Source of the DNA: an uncultured Prochlorococcus sp.
GTDB taxonomy: Bacteria; Cyanobacteriota; Cyanobacteriia; PCC-6307; Cyanobiaceae
Reading direction: 5' to 3'
NCBI GenBank assembly: GCA_902617605.1
Contig: CACMXO010000008.1
Location: 1 to 44,403, forward strand
DNA length: 44,403 nucleotides
Positions 9,464 through 16,295 of this stretch are shown one piece after another (within the stretch, counting starts at the first letter, position 1; each line of letters begins with the position of its first letter). Made by a program: the position numbers and the translations under genes. Under the pieces are notes generated by a model. It ran no database searches. It was given only the letters and a program-made list of their open reading frames with translations, and was not told where the DNA came from.

Positions 9464-9498
9464 AACTACATTTCTTACAATTAAGTTAATTTAGCTAA

Positions 9499-9912
9499 TT
9501 ATGCCCACGCTTGTTTTGATAAAGCTATTGCTGAAATTGTTAGTAAAGCAATAACTACAAATTTGTTACTCCAATTAATCATGAATGAACTAATTTTGTT
9601 AAAAGAAACTCTATTAGATGGCAAAATATTTTTCTGATTCGGAATGTGATGATTTTCATTATTTTCTACGTAATTTAAATTTTTAATCTCATTTATTAAT
9701 TTAGATTCGCAAGTTGAGAGTTTTTCTACTTGATTTAATAATTCAATATCTTCTGGTCTTAATAAAGAATTTAATTCTTTAATTTGTCTTTCGTTTTTCA
9801 TAAGAAATTCATTAACTATATCATCAGTCCCTAACCCCTTTTTTATATTTAAAAGAATATCATCTCTTTCCCAGGATTTTTCAAGAGAATTTAGAATTTT
9901 GCTTATGCTCAT
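9499..9912 (-). CDS. Hypothetical protein with C-terminal membrane anchor, 137 aa
   Basis: Mostly polar, helical protein: Glu/Leu/Lys-rich from residues 1-85 with ERDDILLNIKKGLG and LNSLLRPEDIELLNQ segments, then an Asn/Pro-rich linker, then a C-terminal hydrophobic stretch (VVIALLTISAIAL, about 120-132) that looks like a tail anchor. No family is recognised. It lies 35 bases upstream of the exonuclease gene on the same strand, so it may share a transcript with the repair cluster, but nothing in the sequence ties it to that function. Confidence 0.72.
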   Translation of the reverse strand: MSISKILNSLEKSWERDDILLNIKKGLGTDDIVNEFLMKNERQIKELNSLLRPEDIELLNQVEKLSTCESKLINEIKNLNYVENNENHHIPNQKNILPSNRVSFNKISSFMINWSNKFVVIALLTISAIALSKQAWA

Positions 9913-9996
9913 TTTAAGTATTTTTACTTATATTAAATTATTATTTTTTTCTTCTGTGGCTTATTCCTTTAAGTAATTAAAAAAAATTATTTTTAT

Positions 9997-10278
9997 TTAA
10001 GATTTACGAATAAGTCTGTTAGCAAAATATTTTATCTTTACCTTTTCTACAATTTTTTTAGAACTACTTTTAGTTTTAACTTTATTTAAATTGATCACTT
10101 CATCTGACACATTTTTGCCCGTTTCAAAATAACTTTTAATTTTTTCTAATTCTTCTTTATTTAATCTTTTTGTTGCACCTTTTGCATTGATTCCAAGTTT
10201 CTTGCAGGCTAACAATATTCTATTACTTTCGACATTAAGATCTTTGGCAATACTGAAAATAGGAGTGTTGATAGACAT
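9997..10278 (-). CDS. Stand-alone IF-2 N-terminal-domain protein, 93 aa
   Basis: The first 50 residues (SIAKDLNVESNRILLACKKL, then GINAKGATKRLNKEELEKIKSYF) match the small helical IF2-N domain found repeated at the front of bacterial translation initiation factor IF-2. The remaining 40 residues are a basic tail with many Lys and Ser. No GTPase domain is attached, so this is not infB itself. It may bind RNA or ribosomes through the basic tail; that is inference. It has an ATG start and is flanked by unrelated minus-strand genes with gaps of about 85-100 bases. Confidence 0.75.
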   Translation of the reverse strand: MSINTPIFSIAKDLNVESNRILLACKKLGINAKGATKRLNKEELEKIKSYFETGKNVSDEVINLNKVKTKSSSKKIVEKVKIKYFANRLIRKS

Positions 10279-10375
10279 TATTTTCTTTTCTATGAAATTT
10301 ATTATTTATAGTATATTTATAAATTAGAAATTAAATATATTTTTAATTATTATTAATTTTAAAAACTTTTTTTAA

Positions 10376-11695
10376 TTAGGCTACTTCATCTTCGAAATTA
10401 TTTAAATCATTAAACTTCTTCTTCATGGTTGGATTATTTCTTGTTAATTTCTTTACTGTCAAATCTTGAGATTTGCTGTCAGCAGATAAAAGATGTTTTT
10501 TTGAGAGAACTAAAGCCTCTTTAGTTTTTTGTAAATGGGTTATTGATTTATCAATTTCTGAAATTGCATCATTAAATCTATCCTGGGCAAGTGAAACATT
10601 TTTACCAACTGCATTTTTGAATTGCTCAAGAGTACTTTCAAAATTAGTTATGTCAAAATTTTCACGTTTCATTAAATCAATTTGTGATTTGTATTTTAAA
10701 GTTTCCATAGATGCATTTCTTAGCAGAGAAATAATGGGCAAGAAAAATTGAGGTCTTATTACATACATTTTTGGGAATCTATGAGAAACATCTACTATGC
10801 CAGCATTATATAGTTCACTATCTGGTTCTAGAAGGGATACGAGAACTGCATATTCACAAGATTTTTGTCTTCTATCTTTATCTAATTCTTTTAAAAAATC
10901 TTCGTTTTTTCTTTTATTAGTTCCATTTAAACTTTCATTCTTCATCTCAAACATTATTGATACGACTTCGGTTTTATTTTCATCAAATTCTCTAAATATA
11001 TAGTCACCTTTACTTCCTGAAGTGGCATCATTATCCTTTTCGAAATATGAGTTTTTAAATGCAGAAGCACGATTCAGATTAAATTGGGTTTCGCAATGGA
11101 TTTCTAATGTTTCTCCTATCATCTTTGTAGATAATCTAGATTTCATTTCTCTTAACTCCAGAATAGTCAGGTCCCTTTCACTAATTTTGCTTTTAAACTT
11201 TTCTTCAATTAATTTTTCATTAATTGAATGTTCAAGCTTCATCTTTTCAATAGAATTTGTTAAAGATGAGTTTTCTTTTTCTAAATTAGTAACAGCTTCA
11301 CTAATTTTGTTTTTTAAAGATAATTCTGAAATTAAAGACTGGTTTTTAATTTCGTCTTTCAACTTGATTAATTCATTATTCAATGAATTAATTTTATTTG
11401 TTGCTTGATTTTTTAAATCATTAAGGGCATTTGTTTTCTTTTCTTCAGCTATTTTTAATTTAGATTCAAGAGTTTGGATCTCAGACTCTTTAATACGATT
11501 CTGCTCCATTAACTGTATTTTTAACTCACTTTTTAAAATTTCCAAAGCTTTTTTATTATCTTCTTCAGCCAAGATAAGTCTTTCTTTTATTTGTTTATTA
11601 AATTCTTCGTCTTTTATCTGAAGAAGTATTTCTTCAAAGCTGCTGGGATCAATTCGGAAAGTTTTGCCGCATGAAGGACATTTAATATCTTTCAT
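10376..11695 (-). CDS. DUF2130 protein with zinc-like N-terminus, coiled coil and nuclease-like core
   Basis: A 439-aa protein of the DUF2130 family. It begins with CPSCGKTF (Cys6 and Cys9), then a long Glu/Lys/Leu coiled coil at about residues 25-190, then the conserved globular part. In that part E196, D231 (GSKGDYIF), E250 and K252 (FEMKNE) are spaced like the catalytic residues of PD-(D/E)XK nucleases; this reading is mine and unproven. A charged helical C-terminus follows. The molecular function of the family is not established to my knowledge. It could be a DNA-processing enzyme. Confidence 0.85.
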   Translation of the reverse strand: MKDIKCPSCGKTFRIDPSSFEEILLQIKDEEFNKQIKERLILAEEDNKKALEILKSELKIQLMEQNRIKESEIQTLESKLKIAEEKKTNALNDLKNQATNKINSLNNELIKLKDEIKNQSLISELSLKNKISEAVTNLEKENSSLTNSIEKMKLEHSINEKLIEEKFKSKISERDLTILELREMKSRLSTKMIGETLEIHCETQFNLNRASAFKNSYFEKDNDATSGSKGDYIFREFDENKTEVVSIMFEMKNESLNGTNKRKNEDFLKELDKDRRQKSCEYAVLVSLLEPDSELYNAGIVDVSHRFPKMYVIRPQFFLPIISLLRNASMETLKYKSQIDLMKRENFDITNFESTLEQFKNAVGKNVSLAQDRFNDAISEIDKSITHLQKTKEALVLSKKHLLSADSKSQDLTVKKLTRNNPTMKKKFNDLNNFEDEVA

Positions 11696-11756
11696 TTTTT
11701 TAATTACAAAATTAATATTAGAAAGGATTTAATATTCGAATTATGTAAAATGAATA

Positions 11757-11776
11757 TTATTCTTGACTAAGAATAA
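11757..11776. terminator. Inverted repeat between two minus-strand genes
   Basis: Perfect 8-bp palindromic arms TTATTCTT and AAGAATAA separated by GACT. It lies about 50 bases beyond the stop of the ribbon-helix-helix-like gene and about 60 bases upstream of the DUF2130 start, both on the minus strand. It could be a weak terminator for the former or an operator for the latter. There is no strong T-tract on the minus side, so the role is open. Confidence 0.35.
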
Positions 11777-11827
11777 ACAATGAACCAATATTATGCATTA
11801 AGAAATAAAGTAATTACTAAATAAAAG

Positions 11828-12196
11828 TTATATTAATCCTGATTCCTTGAGAATGTTTATTTTATTTGCTAATTCTATATCTGCAGAAGATATTGAGCGG
11901 TCTAAAGTTTTGTGAGATGAAACTGTGTACCCACTGTCATCAACAAATTCGTCTTCCCCATCTTTTAAGTGGGCATTTTCATTTTGGAGATCTTTAAAAT
12001 TAGCCGACTTGATTATATTTGACTTGCTGATATTACTATATCCAAAATTCGCAATTCCTCTGGCATCTAATGCTTCCTCAACTAATATTCCAACTACTTT
12101 AGATCTACTTATAGATTCGCTCTTGGATATTTCATCGATAATTTCAAGTACTCTTTTTCTAGGAAGATATCCTATCCTTTTAACTTTATTTTCCAT
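11828..12196 (-). CDS. Ribbon-helix-helix-like hypothetical protein, 122 aa
   Basis: The first 45 residues (KRIGYLPRKRVLEIIDEIS, then SISRSKVVGILVEEALDARG) have the pattern of a ribbon-helix-helix DNA-binding domain of the CopG/MetJ type: a short basic strand followed by two helices with a turn at SISRSK. The rest is polar, with an acidic linker (LKDGEDEFVDDSG) and a C-terminal helix (SSADIELANKINILKE). It may be a small transcription regulator, possibly autoregulatory. No toxin partner is adjacent. The ATG start is clear; about 230 bases separate it from the divergent gene at 12426. Confidence 0.72.
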   Translation of the reverse strand: MENKVKRIGYLPRKRVLEIIDEISKSESISRSKVVGILVEEALDARGIANFGYSNISKSNIIKSANFKDLQNENAHLKDGEDEFVDDSGYTVSSHKTLDRSISSADIELANKINILKESGLI

Positions 12197-12293
12197 AAGC
12201 CTTTAAATATGTCAATATTGTAACACTTCTGTCAAATTAATTCAGATTTTGATTAATAGCACTTATGTATAAATTTAAATCGTAGGATTAAAG

Positions 12294-12299
12294 TATAAT
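12294..12299 (+). promoter_or_regulatory. Candidate -10 box for the gene at 12426
   Basis: A consensus TATAAT lies on the plus strand in the gap between divergent genes. No convincing -35 is seen, as is common in this group. A start near 12306 would give a leader of about 120 bases before the ATG at 12426, containing a 22-codon ORF at 12339-12407. Confidence 0.35.
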
Positions 12300-12425
12300 T
12301 TCAAAGAATACTCATTCAAAGTTATTTCTCAAATACTAATGGGGAAAGTTTTAATTGCTTCTTCTTATTACTTTTTCAGTTTGGTTCTGATTTTTGAAAT
12401 GTTCTAAATTTAAATTCCATTTATT

Positions 12426-12629
12426 ATGAAAGATAAACTATATGATAATGCTGATAGCTTTGCAATGTCATTTGATGAGGAATGGGAAAATGTTGATTGT
12501 GATGATATACGATTAAAAATAGAAAAGGTATTAGAACTTTTATCAGATCACCCTTTTTTGATATCTAATCCAGAAAATGCTAGAAAAATGGCAGATTTTA
12601 GGATATTTTCATTAAAAAAATTTCAATAA
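12426..12629 (+). CDS. Hypothetical acidic protein, 67 aa
   Basis: Short soluble protein. The N-terminal half is very acidic (FDEEWENVDCDDIRL), followed by two amphipathic helices (LKIEKVLELLSDHPFLI and ENARKMADFRIFSLK). No membrane segment or signal peptide. I recognise no family. It starts with ATG and ends in TAA inside an 8-bp A/T inverted repeat shared with the convergent gene at 12686. The coding composition looks genuine. Confidence 0.65.
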   Translation: MKDKLYDNADSFAMSFDEEWENVDCDDIRLKIEKVLELLSDHPFLISNPENARKMADFRIFSLKKFQ

Positions 12630-12658
12630 TTATTTTTAAACTTTTTTAGTTAATTATT
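12625..12658. terminator. Inverted repeat at a convergent gene junction
   Basis: Arms AATAATTA (12625-12632) and TAATTATT (12651-12658) pair over 8 bp, and inner ACT/AGT can add three more. The stop codon of the plus-strand gene (12627-12629) is inside the left arm. All arm bases are A or T, so stability is low; it is one of several hairpins at convergent ends in this window. Confidence 0.35.
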
Positions 12659-12685
12659 CTAAAATTTATTTATATTACTTAAGAT

Positions 12686-12859
12686 TTAAATAGTTGGTGA
12701 ATTAAAAAATCCCTTACTATATAAAAATATTATTATGCCAATAATTGGACCTATCCCGAAAACAAAAAGTACTAATTTTGCAGAATTTTTTGTTTGGCCT
12801 AATTTTTGATCTTTTAAATTTGAATTAGTTTGTTTTTTTTTAGATTTTTTCTTTTTCAT
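12686..12859 (-). CDS. Small single-span membrane protein, 57 aa
   Basis: ATG-initiated gene of 58 codons including the stop. The N-terminus is extremely basic (MKKKKSKKKQTNSNLKDQKL), then one hydrophobic span (LVLFVFGIGPIIGIIIFLY) at about residues 31-49, and a short SKGFFNSPTI tail. The positive-inside rule predicts a cytoplasmic N-terminus. The frame contains no stop from 12859 to the TAA at 12686. It is convergent with the 67-aa gene and divergent from the 65-aa gene at 12995. I recognise no family. Confidence 0.6.
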   Translation of the reverse strand: MKKKKSKKKQTNSNLKDQKLGQTKNSAKLVLFVFGIGPIIGIIIFLYSKGFFNSPTI

Positions 12860-12968
12860 GAACGATATATTACTACAACGTGACTTTAAAAGATTATGGT
12901 GTGTTATGGGGTTCGAAATGATTTTTTAATTTAACAAAATAAAGATGAGAGTCAAAAAGATCGTATTG

Positions 12969-12974
12969 TATAAT
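12969..12974 (+). promoter_or_regulatory. Candidate -10 box for the gene at 12995
   Basis: Consensus TATAAT lies 20 bases before the ATG. A start near 12982 would leave a leader of about 13 bases containing the purine-rich AAAGGAAA, which could serve as ribosome binding site. The match and spacing make this one of the better promoter candidates in the window. Confidence 0.55.
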
Positions 12975-12994
12975 GTAAAGAATATAAAGGAAAT

Positions 12995-13192
12995 ATGAGT
13001 GCAACTAAGAGAGAGGAAGTAAGTTCTCACCTTAGATATATAAGGTTAGAGCTTAGAGAGATGCATCAAATGCTTATCAAAGAAGATTTGTTGCCAGATC
13101 TTAATGAAGCAAAGGAAGTACTCGCACAGCTTGACGCTTTATTGGATTTATTATCAGAAAAAAAAGTTAAGAAGCTAAACAGCCATTTTTGA
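12995..13192 (+). CDS. Hypothetical helical protein, 65 aa
   Basis: Short soluble protein made of two predicted amphipathic helices: SSHLRYIRLELREMHQMLI at about residues 10-28 and LNEAKEVLAQLDALLDLLSE at 36-55, with a basic tail (KKVKKLN). The arrangement suggests a helical hairpin or dimerising coiled coil. Its -10 box and AAGGAAA ribosome binding site are visible directly upstream. I know no function. It is convergent with the 64-aa gene downstream, which is also helical. Confidence 0.75.
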   Translation: MSATKREEVSSHLRYIRLELREMHQMLIKEDLLPDLNEAKEVLAQLDALLDLLSEKKVKKLNSHF

Positions 13193-13218
13193 AAACTTTC
13201 GTTTAATTAAGAGAGATA

Positions 13219-13413
13219 TTAAAGATAATTTGTAGCTGATTCTATTTTTTTTCTATTATCGTGCATCTGTTCTAATTTATTATAAATTTCTTTAATTTGG
13301 ATTTGTATTATATCGGTCGAATTTATATTGCTTAACGCATCTAATGTTGATAAAAGGCTCTCTTTGGCTTCAATTAAATGTCTACATTCTTTACTGCCTG
13401 CTTCGTATGACAT
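13219..13413 (-). CDS. Hypothetical helical protein, 64 aa
   Basis: Soluble, mostly helical small protein: CRHLIEAKESLLSTLDALS, then TDIIQIQIKEIYNKLEQMH and a charged end. The pattern again suggests a helical hairpin. No membrane segment; one cysteine near the N-terminus. It is ATG-initiated and convergent with the gene ending at 13192 across a 26-base gap, with no good hairpin there. No family recognised. Confidence 0.65.
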   Translation of the reverse strand: MSYEAGSKECRHLIEAKESLLSTLDALSNINSTDIIQIQIKEIYNKLEQMHDNRKKIESATNYL

Positions 13414-13554
13414 AAGTTTTTAATAAATTTTAATTATCACAAATATAATAAAAATTCTTCCGTATTGATTGATACTCTTATTGATTGAACGTTTATTATT
13501 GTAATTTTCAATACACAATAGTTAAGTAATCACTCTATTATTTGATTAAAACTT

Positions 13555-13737
13555 ATGCAAGAAAACACCAACGATTATAAATTTTGTATTAAATTGGCAT
13601 TAGATAATGCAAAAAAAAGAATTAATCTACTTGATAATCCTGAGAAAGAGTGTGTTATGGAAGAATATAAGGAATGGATTAATGATGGTTTAAACAAGCA
13701 TACAGTTTTACTACTAAGAGATGATCCGATTATCTAA
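13555..13737 (+). CDS. Hypothetical protein, 60 aa
   Basis: Small soluble protein with a helical core (FCIKLALDNAKKRINLLD, then EKECVMEEYKEWINDGLN) and a short hydrophobic C-terminal strand (HTVLLLRDDPII). Two cysteines. No membrane span and no family that I recognise. It is ATG-initiated, and about 140 bases of A+T-rich sequence separate it from the divergent 64-aa gene, room enough for its own promoter. Confidence 0.6.
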   Translation: MQENTNDYKFCIKLALDNAKKRINLLDNPEKECVMEEYKEWINDGLNKHTVLLLRDDPII

Positions 13738-13758
13738 AAATGATGCAAAAATATTTTT

Positions 13759-13854
13759 CTAATTCTTTGTACTAGATGTAACCCTAAATAAAAAATAAAG
13801 ACTTGCTATAAAAATTAGTGCAAGAATCACAGTTAGTGATGAAAAATTATACAT
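13759..13854 (-). CDS. Possible 31-aa single-span membrane peptide
   Basis: ATG-initiated frame of 31 codons. The peptide is MYNFSSLT followed by one hydrophobic helix (VILALIFIASLYFLF) and a short polar tail RVTSSTKN. Length and layout resemble very small photosystem or cytochrome complex subunits, but the sequence does not match any I know. It is convergent with the 60-aa gene. No clear ribosome binding site is visible, so this stays tentative. Confidence 0.42.
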   Translation of the reverse strand: MYNFSSLTVILALIFIASLYFLFRVTSSTKN

Positions 13855-13912
13855 ATCTTTATTAATTAAAATTCAATCTAACTATAACAGTTAAGTTAAA
13901 TTAGTCCTGTAT

Positions 13913-14041
13913 TTAATTTTCTTTGAAAAGTGAAAGAATAAATTTATTCAAGCTTTCTTTTTCTAAAAATATTTTTTTATTCTTATAGGTTTTTAATTTC
14001 TTAAAAATTAAATTAACGAAGTGTTCTGATTTTTGAGTCAT
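13913..14041 (-). CDS. Possible 42-aa basic hypothetical peptide
   Basis: ATG-initiated frame of 42 codons, directly downstream of the lipoprotein gene on the same strand (gap of nine bases). The peptide is basic and helical: FVNLIFKKLKTYKNKKIFLE, then LNKFILSLFKEN. The tight spacing to the lipoprotein gene suggests co-transcription. No signal or clear membrane span. No family is recognised. Confidence 0.4.
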   Translation of the reverse strand: MTQKSEHFVNLIFKKLKTYKNKKIFLEKESLNKFILSLFKEN

Positions 14042-14050
14042 ATATTAAAT

Positions 14051-14401
14051 TTATTTTTCCAATAAATAAATTTTCTCTTCACCTATTTTATCTGGCTTTG
14101 TTATTTTACATCCTTTATCTTTCTCCATATTACATTTTTTTGTGGCAGGAACAGATTTCCATGTGCAAATTATTTCTTGGGAATCTTCTTTTAGAATTTT
14201 CCATCCATCATCTAAGTATTCTGAAATGCCCTCCTCTCCACAAGAAAACTTTATTTCCATTCTTTTCTTATCCGAAATAGGTTTCTCGTTAATTATTTTT
14301 TCCAAATTTTTGATGGGATACTCTTTGTTGATTGATGTTCTACAAGAACTTAAGAAAATTGCAATTAGAAATATCAGTGGAAATTGTTTTAATACTTTCA
14401 T
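14051..14401 (-). CDS. Small lipoprotein, 116 aa
   Basis: The N-terminus MKVLKQFPLIFLIAIFLSSC is a lipoprotein signal peptide with a lipobox (LSSC, Cys20), so the mature protein should be lipid-anchored. The mature part of about 96 residues has several cysteines (FSCGEEG, IICTWKS, KKCNMEK, KGCKITK), probably forming disulfides outside the cytoplasm. The central stretch (MEIKFSCGEEGISEYLDDGW, then WKILKEDSQEIICTW) resembles small extracytoplasmic beta domains, but I cannot name a family. Confidence 0.72.
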   Translation of the reverse strand: MKVLKQFPLIFLIAIFLSSCRTSINKEYPIKNLEKIINEKPISDKKRMEIKFSCGEEGISEYLDDGWKILKEDSQEIICTWKSVPATKKCNMEKDKGCKITKPDKIGEEKIYLLEK

Positions 14402-14443
14402 TTTTTTTTAACTTTTTATAATTCTAATTAGAAAAATTTTAGT

Positions 14444-14620
14444 TTATTTTGATTCTATTAATTTTAATAGTTTATCCATTTTAATCATCAAGTTTTTTAC
14501 ATCATCTGGCTTAGGTAATATTAATTGTTCAGTAACTTCTAAATGCATTTTCTTTAAGTTTTGCCTCAAATCTTTTAAATGCATATTTACGTTTTCTTTC
14601 TTTTGATTTACATCAGTCAT
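14444..14620 (-). CDS. Hypothetical helical protein, 58 aa
   Basis: ATG-initiated gene of 59 codons including stop. The peptide begins MTDVNQKKENVNMHLKDLRQ, followed by NLKKMHLEVTEQLILPKPDD and a helix VKNLMIKMDKLLKLIESK. Two amphipathic helices are separated by an LPKPDD turn. It is soluble with no cysteine. The regular heptad-like leucine and methionine spacing looks like real protein. It sits between the lipoprotein gene and the 145-aa gene on the same strand. No family name can be given. Confidence 0.6.
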   Translation of the reverse strand: MTDVNQKKENVNMHLKDLRQNLKKMHLEVTEQLILPKPDDVKNLMIKMDKLLKLIESK

Positions 14621-14701
14621 AGGAATAAAATTTCAACTTTATTAAACTTAAAATTACTATCATAATATTGCGATGGTTATTTATTGAGAATAATTAAAAA
14701 T

Positions 14702-15139
14702 TTAATTTTTTAAATTTTCTATTTCATAGATTTCTTCTCCACCATAACAAAAATTTGTAGAAAGCATTTTTATTTCTCTATTACTAATTCCGATTGTATT
14801 TTTATTTTTGATAATATAATTTTCAGCTATCGCTTCACAATCTAATTTGTTTTTTGCATGTTTAATAACTGGATAAAAATATGCCAATGTAGAAATTACA
14901 AATAAAAATATTATTAATGATTTTTTATCGTTTTTGATAAGTTCGTTAGATTTTTTTTTGGCTTTTAATATTTTTATTAGTAATTTATCTGGTAATCCTA
15001 TTTGAACAAATAATAACTCTACCCACCATGGAAGATCCTTATCTTTCTTTTTCCTAGAGTTTTCGAAAGTATTCATTTTCTTATCTTCATGGTTTTGGTT
15101 TCTAATCTCTTTAGAATTAGTTGTTTCTTTTTTACTCAT
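14702..15139 (-). CDS. Hypothetical single-span membrane protein, 145 aa
   Basis: The first 40 residues are charged and low in hydrophobicity (KKETTNSKEIRNQNHEDKK). A segment with LPWWVELLFVQIGLPDKLL looks like an amphipathic interfacial helix, followed by a basic stretch and one hydrophobic helix (SLIIFLFVISTLAYFY, about 74-89). The C-terminal domain (about 55 residues) has two cysteines (LDCEAIAEN and NFCYGGEEI), probably on the far side of the membrane. Family unknown. Confidence 0.68.
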   Translation of the reverse strand: MSKKETTNSKEIRNQNHEDKKMNTFENSRKKKDKDLPWWVELLFVQIGLPDKLLIKILKAKKKSNELIKNDKKSLIIFLFVISTLAYFYPVIKHAKNKLDCEAIAENYIIKNKNTIGISNREIKMLSTNFCYGGEEIYEIENLKN

Positions 15140-15268
15140 ATCATCGATTGATTTATTTGGAACGGTTAGGTTTTATTTTGATTTGGAAACTATATTTTTA
15201 TTTTATAAGTTTTAATTTAATTTATCTATGTATTTGAGTATTGTTAATTTGTATTTAAAAATTTTTAA

Positions 15269-15538
15269 ATGGCAAAAAAAAGAAGGAAGTTAAATAAAGA
15301 TTTTGAGAAAAAAATATATTCATCAAAAAAAAATGTCGAATTAGTATTGGCAAAAATCTATGATATCGATGACGAAGACATACAAAAAGAATATATGAGT
15401 GCTTTTAACAGAGTAGTTTACTTATATGATGAATTAAAAGAAGATTATGAACAACAAGGATTTTCTGATAATTCAGAAGAACTTCACACAAGCTATAAAA
15501 ATGCTTTTAATCTTTTTGAATCAGAATTTGAAATTTAA
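15269..15538 (+). CDS. Hypothetical protein, 89 aa
   Basis: Soluble protein with a strongly basic start (MAKKRRKLNKDFEKKIYSSK) and an acidic remainder (YDIDDEDIQKEYMSAF, LYDELKEDYEQQGF, ending FESEFEI). Three helices are likely. No membrane segment, no cysteine and no recognised family. The stop codon is in the loop of a 6-bp hairpin next to the convergent gene at 15552. Confidence 0.65.
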   Translation: MAKKRRKLNKDFEKKIYSSKKNVELVLAKIYDIDDEDIQKEYMSAFNRVVYLYDELKEDYEQQGFSDNSEELHTSYKNAFNLFESEFEI

Positions 15539-15548
15539 ATTCAATTTC
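15530..15548. terminator. Short hairpin at a convergent junction
   Basis: GAAATT (15530-15535) pairs with AATTTC (15543-15548) across a seven-base loop that contains the stop codon of the 89-aa gene (15536-15538). A two-base T run follows. It is weak alone but of the same kind as the other hairpins at convergent ends here. Confidence 0.3.
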
Positions 15549-15551
15549 TTA

Positions 15552-15758
15552 TTACCGTTGGTAAGGTCTTACAGGTATTTCAATTCGATTTCCTTTTTGG
15601 AGATCAGATCTTTTCTCTTGTAAATTTTTGATACATAAAGATCCCCTTCTCTGCTTTGCGCAAAATCTCTTTATTTGGTAGTCAGTAAGTGAAAATGATT
15701 CATTACTAAATGAAAAAAAAGCCAATAAAAACATAAAAAAATATAATACCAATTTCAT
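15552..15758 (-). CDS. Exported or anchored small protein, 68 aa
   Basis: The N-terminus MKLVLYFFMFLLAFFSFSNE is a signal peptide or membrane anchor, followed by a basic mature region with two cysteines (IKRFCAKQRRGSLCIKN), probably a disulfide, and an IEIPVRPYQ tail. The mature part would be about 45 residues. An AGGAGAG ribosome binding site lies eight bases before the ATG, the clearest Shine-Dalgarno sequence in this region and good support for the start. Family not recognised. Confidence 0.7.
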   Translation of the reverse strand: MKLVLYFFMFLLAFFSFSNESFSLTDYQIKRFCAKQRRGSLCIKNLQEKRSDLQKGNRIEIPVRPYQR

Positions 15759-15798
15759 TTGTTCTCTCCTGACTATTTTCTAATTCTCTTTAATTTAA

Positions 15799-16077
15799 TT
15801 ATTTTCTATTATAAATATCTATAATTTGTTTTAACTCATCTTTACTTAAGTCTGTTGAAATAAACACTTCTTGGGCTGTTTTACCCTTTCTTGCTATAGC
15901 TTTATATCCGTTAATAGTTTTCACTGACAATCTAAATATTAATTTAGAAGATCTCCCCCTGGCTCTTGAAATAGCAGCTGGAGTTATTGTCTTAATATTA
16001 ATGTCCAGTGCTAGCTTTTGAAGAACGGGAATTAGACCTTCTATATTTGTACTGTGATTTAAAACTAACCTACCCAA
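15799..16077 (-). CDS. DUF2103 family protein, 92 aa
   Basis: Small protein conserved in cyanobacteria and described as a putative metal-binding family. The conserved pattern is present: GRLVLNHSTNIEGLIPVLQK, then TITPAAISRARGRSSKLIFR, then GYKAIARKGKTAQEVFI. The only start available is TTG at 16077, which gives the family N-terminus (GRLVLNHST) directly. Function is not established. It is upstream of and divergent from petN, sharing about 116 bases of intergenic sequence. Confidence 0.82.
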   Translation of the reverse strand: MGRLVLNHSTNIEGLIPVLQKLALDINIKTITPAAISRARGRSSKLIFRLSVKTINGYKAIARKGKTAQEVFISTDLSKDELKQIIDIYNRK

Positions 16078-16193
16078 TTTTAAATTTTTTTTTATTCTAT
16101 TGAGAAAATTTTGTTTCTGAGAAATTAACTTTAGCTTTAAAATGATTAAAAATCTTGGAGTTCTGTTATATTTACATTAGAGTTTTAAATTTA

Positions 16194-16295
16194 ATGATCT
16201 TTCAAATAGGTTGGGCAGCATTGGCTGCAATTTTTACTTTCTCAATTGCCATGGTTGTTTGGGGAAGAAATGGTGATGGTTCAATTGATATATGA
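16194..16295 (+). CDS. petN: Cytochrome b6f complex subunit PetN
   Basis: Subunit VIII of the thylakoid cytochrome b6f complex, a single-span peptide needed for complex stability. The 33-aa product ([20 protein letters not shown], then [13 protein letters not shown]) matches the PetN pattern, including the invariant [11 protein letters not shown] segment. It has an ATG start. The tail is four to five residues longer than the usual ...NGDGTL end. Its TGA overlaps the ATG of a second small membrane ORF (ATGA), which suggests co-translation. Confidence 0.95.

Noticed and set aside
12339-12407. 22-codon hydrophobic ORF
   Set aside because: Too short and without a ribosome binding site to call a gene; mentioned only as a possible leader ORF.
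12895-12930. GGGGTTCGAAATG resembling a tRNA T-loop
   Set aside because: No matching acceptor, D or anticodon stems can be drawn around it.
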